From: Deltaproteobacteria bacterium
GTDB lineage: Bacteria > Myxococcota_A > Polyangia > DRWM01 > JAAZOP01
NCBI GenBank assembly: GCA_016218765.1
Contig: JACRCZ010000101.1
Location: 26,124 to 90,123 of the forward strand
Direction of reading: 5' to 3'
DNA length: 64,000 nt
The position numbers and the translations under genes were made by a program. Below the pieces are notes generated by a model. The model searched no databases and was not told where the DNA came from. It was given only the letters and a program-made list of their open reading frames with translations. Of the stretch, positions 42,301 through 50,001 are shown in pieces (the first letter of the stretch is position 1; every line of letters starts with the position of its first letter).

Positions 42301-43767
42301 TCAGCCGCCGCAGTACGAGGCGCCGGCGCCGCCGTCGAAGTAGAAGCCGTAGCCCAGGGTGTAGGGCGTGCAGGAGGACGCGGCGGCGGACGCGGCATCG
42401 ACCTTGACGTGGAACGTCCACGAGTCGTCGAGGTAGCAGGTCCCTTCCCAGGTCAGCGCCATCACGTAGGCGCCGGCGGTGGCGTCCCAGTCGGTCGCGG
42501 TCGAGCAGTACTCCGTGCCCAGGTCGGCGCAGGTGTCGCCGCCGTAGACGCACATGCGCCAGTCGGTCTCGTCGGCGCCGGCGGGCGGCGTGAGGGCGAC
42601 CTCGAGGTAGAAGTAGCACTGGGGCAGGAATTCCCACGGCATGCCGCAATCCAGGTGGCTGGCCTCGACGGCGTTGATCGTGAACCAATCGACGTCGGCG
42701 GAGCCGTCGGTCTTGAGCAGGGTCGAGTCGACCAGCTCGGTGAGCGGGTCGCCGGGGAACCCTTCGTAGGCCGTGCCGAGCGAGCGGGCCTGGGCGCAGG
42801 TGTCGTTGGTCTCGTAGGCGTCCGGCGGCAGGCCCTCGTCGGTCGAGCCGTCGCAGTCGTTGTCCAGTGCGTCGCAGCTTTCGGTGCCGGGCATCACGGC
42901 GCCCGTGCAGGCGCCCCAGCCGGAGGCGCTGCAGGCGCGCGTGCCCAGCACGCAGATGCCCTCGTCGCTGTGGCCGCACGATTCGCTGCCGCCGACGGGC
43001 GTGCAGGAGCAGCCGTTGTCGGTCGAGCCGTCGCAGTCGTCGTCCGTGGTGTTGGCGCAGTTCTCGGGATCGCCCGGGCTGATGGCGTTGGTCGTGTCGT
43101 CGCAATCGTCGTCGTTGGCGACGTAGCCCGCGGGCGGGGTGGCGCAGGCGACGCGGGTGTCGAGCGGCGTGCCGTACAGGTCGCTGTCGGAGTCGCGGTA
43201 GTACGTGGTGCCGACGCCCTCGTCGGTCGAGCCGTCGCAGTCGTTGTCCACCGTGTCGCAGACCTCGGTGCCCGGGGCGGGCGCGGAGCAGGTGCCCCAG
43301 GAGCCCGTCGTGCACGTCTGGGTGCCGGCGCCGCAGGCGGTGTCGCAGGCGCGGGTCACGTCCTCGTCGGTGGCGCCGTCGCAGTCGTCGTCACGGCTGT
43401 TGCAGCTCTCGGTGACGGGGGAGCACTCGGAGGTGCAGGCGCCGGCGACGCAATTCTGCCCGGTCGGGCAGGCGTGGCCGCAATCGCCGCAGTTCGCGGG
43501 ATCGCTCTGCGTGTTCTCGCACGTCGTGCCGCACAGCTCGAGACCGACGCCGGAACAGACGCAGCGCCCCGCGTTGCAGACGGCCTCGCCGCAGGAGTTG
43601 CCGCACCCGCCGCAGTTGTCGTGGTCGGTGTTCGTGTTGACGCACGTTCCGCCGCACGATTCCGTTCCCGACGGACAGCCGCCGTCGTCGTCTCCGCCGC
43701 AGTGGACCGCGCCGAAGGCGACGGCCGTCGCGAGTGCCACACCGGCAAGGATTCTCTTGGTCGACAT
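42301..43767 (-). CDS. MopE-like Cys/Asp-rich putative metal-binding lipoprotein
   Basis: Secreted protein with repeated putative metal-binding motifs. The 488-residue product has a signal peptide ending at AVHCGG (lipobox-like), Cys-rich loops (CGGTCVNTNTDHDNCGGCGNSC, of the Stig1-like type) and several copies of CDxxDNDCDGxxDEG (near 118, 165, 290), the motif also found in the copper-binding MopE of methanotrophs and very common in Myxococcota surface proteins. The last 170 residues form a cysteine-containing beta domain starting YETNDTCAQARSLG, similar to PPC domains. GGAGGG lies eight bases before ATG 43767. It leads a two-gene unit with the caspase-like/P-domain gene. Confidence 0.8.
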   Translation of the reverse strand: MSTKRILAGVALATAVAFGAVHCGGDDDGGCPSGTESCGGTCVNTNTDHDNCGGCGNSCGEAVCNAGRCVCSGVGLELCGTTCENTQSDPANCGDCGHACPTGQNCVAGACTSECSPVTESCNSRDDDCDGATDEDVTRACDTACGAGTQTCTTGSWGTCSAPAPGTEVCDTVDNDCDGSTDEGVGTTYYRDSDSDLYGTPLDTRVACATPPAGYVANDDDCDDTTNAISPGDPENCANTTDDDCDGSTDNGCSCTPVGGSESCGHSDEGICVLGTRACSASGWGACTGAVMPGTESCDALDNDCDGSTDEGLPPDAYETNDTCAQARSLGTAYEGFPGDPLTELVDSTLLKTDGSADVDWFTINAVEASHLDCGMPWEFLPQCYFYLEVALTPPAGADETDWRMCVYGGDTCADLGTEYCSTATDWDATAGAYVMALTWEGTCYLDDSWTFHVKVDAASAAASSCTPYTLGYGFYFDGGAGASYCGG

Positions 43768-44086
43768 GATCGTGCCCTCCTTCATCGTGGCCAGCCCCCG
43801 GGGTCGCGCGGTCCCGATGCACGGGCCGTGCCGCGCGCGCGGACGAGAACCCGAGTGGAAAACACTTCGTTTTGCCGGTGGCGAGCGCGACGAACCGGGG
43901 CGCACGCACCCCGGCAATGGTGTGTACGGACGCCAGCGCCCGGTCCCGTCGCGGCCCCGTTTTCCCGCCGGGCGCATGCACAATCGCTTTGACTCCGCGT
44001 GGTTGCTCGCCGTATAGTGCCCGCCGAACATCTTCCTGTCCTGCGGGGGCGGTCTGCTGGAGCCGCGAACCATCGAGGAGTTGTAC
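43768..44086. other. 319-base divergent intergenic region
   Basis: It separates the MopE-like gene (minus) from the barrel locus (plus). It holds one clear promoter for the plus strand (43989-44018) and a small dyad AAAAC-acttc-GTTTT near 43863-43877. No promoter for the minus strand could be assigned with confidence and no gene is seen. Confidence 0.5.
43989..44018 (+). promoter_or_regulatory. Sigma-70 promoter of the barrel/esterase/ceramidase locus
   Basis: TTGACT (43989-43994) and TATAGT (44013-44018) are 18 bases apart, each matching 5 of 6 consensus positions. This is the best promoter in the window. Transcription would start near 44025, about 60 bases before ATG 44087. Confidence 0.65.
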
Positions 44087-46030
44087 ATGACGGATGCATG
44101 TGCTGGAGTTGGCCGAAACCGACGCGTAGCCGCCGCCGCGCGGATCCTGCTCGCGACCTTGCTCTCCATTCCGATCCTCGCGAGCGCCCAGGTGCAGGAG
44201 GAAGTCGTCACGCCGCCGGCCGAACCGACCGACGCGGCCGTGCCGCCCGCGACGGAGGCCGAAACGGCGGTCGCGGAAACCGAGACCGCAACGCCGGTCG
44301 CGACGGAAGCCGGAACCGCCGGTGAGACCGCCACGGCGGCGGCGGAAACCGAGACCGCCGGCGAGACCGCCGCGCCTGCCGCCACCGCGACCGAGACGGT
44401 GGAGGAGCCCGCAGCCGCGACCGAGGCGCCGACCGAGGAGCCCGGACCGTCGGCGGAGCTGGGCCTGCTGGGCGCGGCGGGCGAGGACGACCTGGAGCCC
44501 GACGTCGGTCCGACGGCGGAAGCCGACGCCGAGGAGGAAGAGGAAGAAGAAGAGGAAGAGGAAGAGGAAGAAGGCGAGACGGGCTCGCTGCACGTGGCGA
44601 TTCCCGGCTACTACCAGCTCAGCGTGTTCGGGCTGGCGCCGATGGCGCTGGGACCGGACGACCCCGCGCGTCCGTTCGGTCCGGAGCTCGGCCAGGAGTA
44701 CTACGGGTGGTCGCGGCTGCGCGCGACGCCGGAGCTGTCGTTCGCGCCGATCAAGGTGAAGGCGCAGTTCGACGTGATGACGGGCATCATCTTCGGCCAA
44801 TCGACGGTGGGAGTGGACGGGGCGCTGGAGCCGCGGATGCGCGAGTCCGGCGCGGCATCCGACGGGGGCGGCGAGCTGGTGGGGATCCGGCCGTTCGACT
44901 TCCGGCAGCTCTTCCTCGAATGGGACACGGGCTACGGCATCCTGAGGGCGGGGCAGATGACGTCGAACTGGGGCCTGGGGATCCTGGCCAACGACGGGGA
45001 CCGCGACCAGCTCTTCGGCTTCAATCGCTACGGCGACATGGTCGAGCGGATCGTGTTCGCGACGAAGCCGTTCTCGACGCTCGGCGACGGGTTCTACAAG
45101 GACATCATCACGATCCTCGGCGGCGACCTGGTCTACCGCGATCACCTGGCGGACATCTGGGACGGGGACCTGGCGTGGCAGGGCATCTTCGCGCTCTTGT
45201 GGCGGGAGGAGCCGCAGCAGGTCGGAATGTACGTCGCGTACCGCAACCAGACCTTCGACGACGGCGACACCCTGGAAGTGGTGGCGGTCGACGTGACCGC
45301 CGACTGGACGATCGACCTGGCGGAAGGCTGGGACCTGCAGCTCGCGGGGGAGGGCGTCGGGGTCTTCGGCTCGACCGACGTCGCCCGCTCGCTCACCGCC
45401 GATACGCACGACGTCATGCAGTTCGGCGGCGCGCTGCGGATCGCGGCGAAGTATCTCGAGCAGTACACGGCGCAGGTCGAGGTGGGGGCGTCGACGAGCG
45501 ACGCGAACACGTACGACGACCAGCTCCTGCGGTTCACCTTCGACCCCGACTACAACGTCGGGCTGATCATGTTCGAGGAGCTGCTGGCGTGGCAGACGGC
45601 GCGGGCGGCGACGCTGGCGGCTTCGCCGGACCTGGTGGGCGAGCCGGTGCCGGGGCTCGAGCTGCTGCCGACCAACGGCGGGGTCTCGGGGGCGCTGTAC
45701 GTCAACCCGACGTTCCGGGCGCGCCCGCTGGAGTGGCTCGAGGCGGCGGTCGGTGTGCTGTGGGGCTACTCGACGGCGGACGTGGTGAGCCCCTTCGAGC
45801 AGAAGGTGAACGGGGTGCCCGCGAACTACATGGGCGGCGACTCGGGCAGCCGCAACCTGGGGGTGGAGCTGGACGTGGGCGTGAACTTCCTCGTCCCGCT
45901 GCGGCTGGTGCGGCTGGAAGCGGGGGCGCAGTTCGGGTACATGTTCCTGGGCGATGCGTTCGCGGACGCGGACGGCAATCGCCCGGACGACATCTGGCTG
46001 ACGGAGGGTCGGCTGGCGTTGCGGTTCTAG
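44087..46030 (+). CDS. Outer-membrane beta-barrel protein 1 with acidic N-terminal region
   Basis: Predicted outer-membrane barrel of unknown substrate. The 647-residue product has a signal peptide (about 1-35, ending ASA), a Thr/Ala/Glu-rich segment with an unbroken run of 14 Glu near 148-161, then a barrel of roughly 470 residues with many amphipathic strands and a terminal aromatic strand (LTEGRLALRF). The motif GQMTSNWGLGILANDGD is shared with the second barrel at 52849 (GRMPSNWGLGILSNDGE), so the two are paralogues. GAGGAG lies six bases before ATG 44087. It is the first gene of a five-gene unit with a strong promoter. It may export or import products of the neighbouring hydrolases. Confidence 0.75.
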   Translation: MTDACAGVGRNRRVAAAARILLATLLSIPILASAQVQEEVVTPPAEPTDAAVPPATEAETAVAETETATPVATEAGTAGETATAAAETETAGETAAPAATATETVEEPAAATEAPTEEPGPSAELGLLGAAGEDDLEPDVGPTAEADAEEEEEEEEEEEEEEGETGSLHVAIPGYYQLSVFGLAPMALGPDDPARPFGPELGQEYYGWSRLRATPELSFAPIKVKAQFDVMTGIIFGQSTVGVDGALEPRMRESGAASDGGGELVGIRPFDFRQLFLEWDTGYGILRAGQMTSNWGLGILANDGDRDQLFGFNRYGDMVERIVFATKPFSTLGDGFYKDIITILGGDLVYRDHLADIWDGDLAWQGIFALLWREEPQQVGMYVAYRNQTFDDGDTLEVVAVDVTADWTIDLAEGWDLQLAGEGVGVFGSTDVARSLTADTHDVMQFGGALRIAAKYLEQYTAQVEVGASTSDANTYDDQLLRFTFDPDYNVGLIMFEELLAWQTARAATLAASPDLVGEPVPGLELLPTNGGVSGALYVNPTFRARPLEWLEAAVGVLWGYSTADVVSPFEQKVNGVPANYMGGDSGSRNLGVELDVGVNFLVPLRLVRLEAGAQFGYMFLGDAFADADGNRPDDIWLTEGRLALRF

Positions 46031-46032
46031 AA

Positions 46033-46077
46033 GAGAGTGCGGAGAGTGCGGGAAGTGCGGGTAGTGCGGAGAGTGGC
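46033..46077 (+). repeat. 9-mer tandem repeat (GAGAGTGCG family), five units
   Basis: GAGAGTGCG twice, GGAAGTGCG, GGTAGTGCG and GAGAGTGGC follow the stop codon of barrel 1. The same word family lies at 49942 and, inverted, at 50085. Confidence 0.85.
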
Positions 46078-46083
46078 GGTATC

Positions 46084-46111
46084 GGGTCGCGGGTCGGCGG
46101 TCGGCGGACGA
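46084..46111 (+). repeat. Heptamer repeat (GGTCGGC family), about four units
   Basis: GGGTCGC, GGGTCGG, CGGTCGG and CGGACGA follow the 9-mer array after six bases, in the leader of the esterase gene. The word matches the array inside lutB at 22864. Confidence 0.75.
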
Positions 46112-46132
46112 CGGGGATTCGGAGGAATGTCG

Positions 46133-49100
46133 ATGAATGCCAAGCGGATCGTGACGGTGGTCGCGTTGCTCGGAGGGATGGCGTGCGACGGCGGGGGTCT
46201 GCCCGCGTCGCTGGGTCCGGCGAACAAGGACCAGGGTGACGGGCCGGTGGTGAAGTTCGACCTGTTCGCGGAGCCGTTGCCGGAGGTGCCGCTGCCGATC
46301 GACGTGGCGATGCGGCCCGATCCCAACTCGCCCACGGGCAAGCGGGTCAACGCCGCGATTCTCGTCGCTCCCACGGAGATGGAGGAGAACACGCGGCGCA
46401 AGATCGACCAGCTCGACGGCTGGGGCGTCTACTCCACGATCAGCGTCGGCTTCACGCATCCGGACGACCCGGAGAAGGCCGTGCTGGACGTGCAGAACAT
46501 CCTCGATCGGCACACGGGCGACGACTTCGCGTTCCCCAACGACGCCGTGTACGTGATCAACCTCGATCCGGACTCCGACGACTACGGCAAGCCCGTCCCG
46601 CTCGACCTGGGCGAGGGCAACTTCCCGTTCGTGCTGCAGACCCCCGACCGCTACTACGAGAACGACCCGCGCGGCGGGACGAGCACGATCCTCCTGGAGA
46701 CGGTGGAGGAGGACGCCAACGGCAACGGCGAGCTGGATCCGGGCGAGGATACCGACTTCGACGGCGTGCTCGATCATCCCAACGTGCTCAACCCGAACCC
46801 CGCGATCGACTACATGGACCCCGCGGATCCGCGCTACCCCGGACACATCGACCGCACGTACCAGCGCGAGGATCCCGACGACCCGACCAGCCCCTTCGTG
46901 CTGGACGCGAACGGCCGGCCGATCCCGGACCTGATCACGTTCTACGAGCGCGAGTCGAACACGCTCCTGATGCGGCCGATCGAGCCTCTGGATGAGGCGA
47001 CGCAGTACGCGGTGGTGGTGACGAAGCGGCTCGTGGGCGAGAACGGCCAGCCGGTACGCTCGCCCTTCCCGTACCTGCACCACGTCGACCAGACGGCCGA
47101 TCTGGCGCCGCTCGAAGGGATTCTCGACGATCACCCCGAGTTCTACGGCAGCGACCTGGGCGGGCTGGACGGGGTCGCCTTCGCCTGGACGTTCACGACG
47201 CAGAGCGTGCGGATGGACATCCTCAAGATGATCGACGGGCTGGAAGAGGGGACGGGCCCGTTCGCGCGGCTGCACGACGCGTTCCCGCGCGAGGCGTACA
47301 TCAACCCGCTCCACGGCTGCAATCCGACCGGCGGCTGCTACCGCGCCGGCGCCTGCGAGACCGACGAGGACTGCGATGCGCGTCCGGGACGCGAGAACCG
47401 CGGCGACCGGTGCGACGGAGGCGTGTGCTCGCACCACCTGCCGTCGAACGTGTACACGATCACGGCCGACTACCTGGCCCCGGTGCTCCAGCGCGTCGCG
47501 GTCGACACCTTCGGCCTCGGCGCCAACGAGGCGGCCGCGCTGATCAGCACCTACCAGTTCGTCGACTACTTCATCTTCGGCTGGATCGACTCGCCGCAGT
47601 TCCTGGACAGCGACGGCGACGGCTGGGAAGAGGAGTCCTGGGACGTCAACTGGAAGACCGGGCGCGGCAACTACACCCCGGGGCGGGTCAACTTCATCGC
47701 CATGGTGCCGAAGGACGAGTACGTCCGGGCGTACAACGAGGAGAACGGCAAGGATCCGGACGCGCCGTCGCCGGTGGTGTTCTACGGCCACGGGTACACG
47801 GGGTTCCGGATCGAGGGCCTGGGGTTCGCGGGGTCGCTGGCCAAGTTCGGCCTGACCACCGTGACCTGGGAGTGCTCCCACCACGGCTCGCAGCTCGACC
47901 CCGTCCTGCGCGACGCCGCGTTGGCCATCTTCAAGACGGAGGATCTGGCCGACGCGGGGCTGGCCCTGATGGACGACCGCGCCGTGGACATGGACAACAA
48001 CAACTACGACGGCGTGGGCAGCGATCCAGGCGACCTGGAGCCGCCGCCCTGCGGCCGCTACCCCTGCTTCCCGACGATGCACTTCGACGTCCCCTACTCG
48101 CGCTTCGAGGATTGGGGCGCCCCGCTGCCCGGCGGCGAGGACACGGAGCACTCGCCCAACGCGTGGCTGGGCGCGTGGGACGAGACGACGAGCACCTGGG
48201 CCAACGCGCTGTACCAGGACGACGTCGAGGACTCGGCCGGCGACTTCTGGACATCCTACGTCTTCCACACCCGGGACATCGTGCGCCAGTCGGCCCTCGA
48301 CCTGATCCGCATCATCCACTACTTCCGCGGCTTCGACGGCGCGACGCCGGCCCGGTTCGACGTGGACGGCGACGGCGAGGCCGAGCCGTACGATTTCAAC
48401 GACGACGGCCGCAACGACTTCTCGGGCGACTTCGACGGCGACGGCGACATCGATTTCGGCGGGCCGGACAACGAGTACTACGTCTGGGGCCAGTCGCTGG
48501 GCGGCATCATGTCCGGCGTGCTGGGCGGGACCCACTCCTCGATCCGCGCCGTCGCGCCCGTCTCCGGCGGCGGCGGCCTGGGCGACGTCGGCATCCGCTC
48601 CACGCAGGGCGGCGTCAAGGAAGCCGTCATCCTGCGCATGATGGGACCGCTCGTGGTCACCGTCCCCGCCGCCTCGCGCTACAGCAGCAGCCGCCGCGAC
48701 AACCGCACCGGCTGCTGCGACCCCGCGGCGGAGTCGTGCGACCCCTCGATCCTCTCCCTGCGCTTCATCATCCCGCAGCTCAACAACACGGGCGAGGTCG
48801 AGATCGGCTGCCTGCGCGCCTCGGGCAGCGGCAACCGCACCCTTCTGCCGGACGACGTCGTGGTCCTGCGCAACGTGCGCCATCCCGACGAGCCGCGGTG
48901 CGCGGTCGCCGGAACCGGAAGCCTCGTCCGGCTCTCCGTCCCCGCCGACCTGCACGACCCGCTGACGATCGAGATCTACGACGGCTCGTCCGCCCCGGGC
49001 GGCCGGGCGCTGGTAAACGCCGAGACCTGTGCCGTCGCCTCCGGCGTGACGCTGCGCACGCGCGGCCCCCTGGCCGGCGTCGAGAACCCGACCTGCGGGT

Positions 49101-49939
49101 CCGAAGAGGCGTGCGCGATCGCGACGTTCGAGGTCGATCCGCCGCCGTTCGAGTGGGACGACTGGGGGATGGGCGACGAGCTGATCGCGCCGGCCGAGGG
49201 GCTCGGCCTGCGCCGCAGCACGCCCGACATCCGGCGCTTCATGGGCCTGGCCCAGATGGTCCTCGACCCCGGCGATCCGTCCGTCTACGCCCCGTACTAC
49301 CGCAACTCGATGACCATCGTCACCGTCGGCGACATGAACGTCCCGACCAACACCGGCATCTCGATCGCCCGCTGCGCCGGCGCCCTGCCGTTCGACGCGG
49401 ACGCCCGGCGCGCCGACCTCGGCGACCGCACGCCCAACCGCACCCTGATCGACTTCGGCGCGGTCATGGGCCTGGAGCGGCTCAACCTGCCCGGCTGGGG
49501 TACCGCCCTCATCGACCTGGACGACTACTCCCTCGGCACCGACGGCTACGGCCAGGTCCGCCCCGCGACCATGGGCGCCATCCCGGAGATCGTCAATCCG
49601 CCGACCTCCCCGCTGCGCGCCTGGATGCCCTCGGGCGGCGAGGCTCCTTCAACCTGCACGACCTCCTACGGCTCCTACGGCACCGGCGGCCAGGCGCTCG
49701 AGACCGTCGAGTGCCCCCACGGCGTCTCCTCCCTCATGCTGCCGTACATCTCGGCCGGAGGCGATCACGGCTTCTACCTCCCCGATCCCAACCTGCCGTT
49801 CGACATCAACACCTTCATGGTCAACACCATCGGCCGCTACTTCCAGACCCAGGGCCGGATCATCGATTACCGCCCGTGCCTGGCGGACAACTCCTGCGAG
49901 TACATCCCCGAGTTCCCGTACGGCACGGACTGGCCGTAG
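46133..49939 (+). CDS. Large alpha/beta-hydrolase lipoprotein, VolA-like lipase/esterase
   Basis: Predicted surface lipase or esterase. The 1268-residue product has a short lipoprotein signal (LLGGMAC), an N-terminal domain with a segment resembling bacterial virulence-factor lipases (LLMRPIEPLDEATQYAVVVTKRL near 275-300), then an alpha/beta-hydrolase: VVFYGHGYTGFR near 550 and nucleophile elbow YVWGQSLGGIM (Ser about 788). The catalytic His may be in SAGGDHGFYLPD near 1210. Between these lie disulfide-type cysteines and, just before the nucleophile, an EF-hand-like acidic insert (DVDGDGEAEPYDFNDDGRND, about 742-783). ATG 46133 was preferred over ATG 46127 because GGAGG is then seven bases away. 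VolA is a lysophospholipase; the substrate here is unknown. Confidence 0.78.
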   Translation: MNAKRIVTVVALLGGMACDGGGLPASLGPANKDQGDGPVVKFDLFAEPLPEVPLPIDVAMRPDPNSPTGKRVNAAILVAPTEMEENTRRKIDQLDGWGVYSTISVGFTHPDDPEKAVLDVQNILDRHTGDDFAFPNDAVYVINLDPDSDDYGKPVPLDLGEGNFPFVLQTPDRYYENDPRGGTSTILLETVEEDANGNGELDPGEDTDFDGVLDHPNVLNPNPAIDYMDPADPRYPGHIDRTYQREDPDDPTSPFVLDANGRPIPDLITFYERESNTLLMRPIEPLDEATQYAVVVTKRLVGENGQPVRSPFPYLHHVDQTADLAPLEGILDDHPEFYGSDLGGLDGVAFAWTFTTQSVRMDILKMIDGLEEGTGPFARLHDAFPREAYINPLHGCNPTGGCYRAGACETDEDCDARPGRENRGDRCDGGVCSHHLPSNVYTITADYLAPVLQRVAVDTFGLGANEAAALISTYQFVDYFIFGWIDSPQFLDSDGDGWEEESWDVNWKTGRGNYTPGRVNFIAMVPKDEYVRAYNEENGKDPDAPSPVVFYGHGYTGFRIEGLGFAGSLAKFGLTTVTWECSHHGSQLDPVLRDAALAIFKTEDLADAGLALMDDRAVDMDNNNYDGVGSDPGDLEPPPCGRYPCFPTMHFDVPYSRFEDWGAPLPGGEDTEHSPNAWLGAWDETTSTWANALYQDDVEDSAGDFWTSYVFHTRDIVRQSALDLIRIIHYFRGFDGATPARFDVDGDGEAEPYDFNDDGRNDFSGDFDGDGDIDFGGPDNEYYVWGQSLGGIMSGVLGGTHSSIRAVAPVSGGGGLGDVGIRSTQGGVKEAVILRMMGPLVVTVPAASRYSSSRRDNRTGCCDPAAESCDPSILSLRFIIPQLNNTGEVEIGCLRASGSGNRTLLPDDVVVLRNVRHPDEPRCAVAGTGSLVRLSVPADLHDPLTIEIYDGSSAPGGRALVNAETCAVASGVTLRTRGPLAGVENPTCGSEEACAIATFEVDPPPFEWDDWGMGDELIAPAEGLGLRRSTPDIRRFMGLAQMVLDPGDPSVYAPYYRNSMTIVTVGDMNVPTNTGISIARCAGALPFDADARRADLGDRTPNRTLIDFGAVMGLERLNLPGWGTALIDLDDYSLGTDGYGQVRPATMGAIPEIVNPPTSPLRAWMPSGGEAPSTCTTSYGSYGTGGQALETVECPHGVSSLMLPYISAGGDHGFYLPDPNLPFDINTFMVNTIGRYFQTQGRIIDYRPCLADNSCEYIPEFPYGTDWP

Positions 49940-49941
49940 GG

Positions 49942-49977
49942 GGAAGTGCGGGTAGTGCGGGAAGAGCGGAAAGTGCG
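49942..49977 (+). repeat. 9-mer tandem repeat (GGAAGTGCG family), four units
   Basis: GGAAGTGCG, GGTAGTGCG, GGAAGAGCG and GAAAGTGCG directly follow the esterase stop codon. An inverted array of the same word at 50085-50120 lies about 107 bases further on. Confidence 0.85.
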
Positions 49978-50001
49978 CGACGGGGGGAGGGCGGTGAGAC
50001 C

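Noticed and set aside
42301..43767. Copper acquisition by a MopE homologue
   Set aside because: The DNDCDG motifs are common in myxobacterial surface proteins and no copper site or corA-like partner can be shown.
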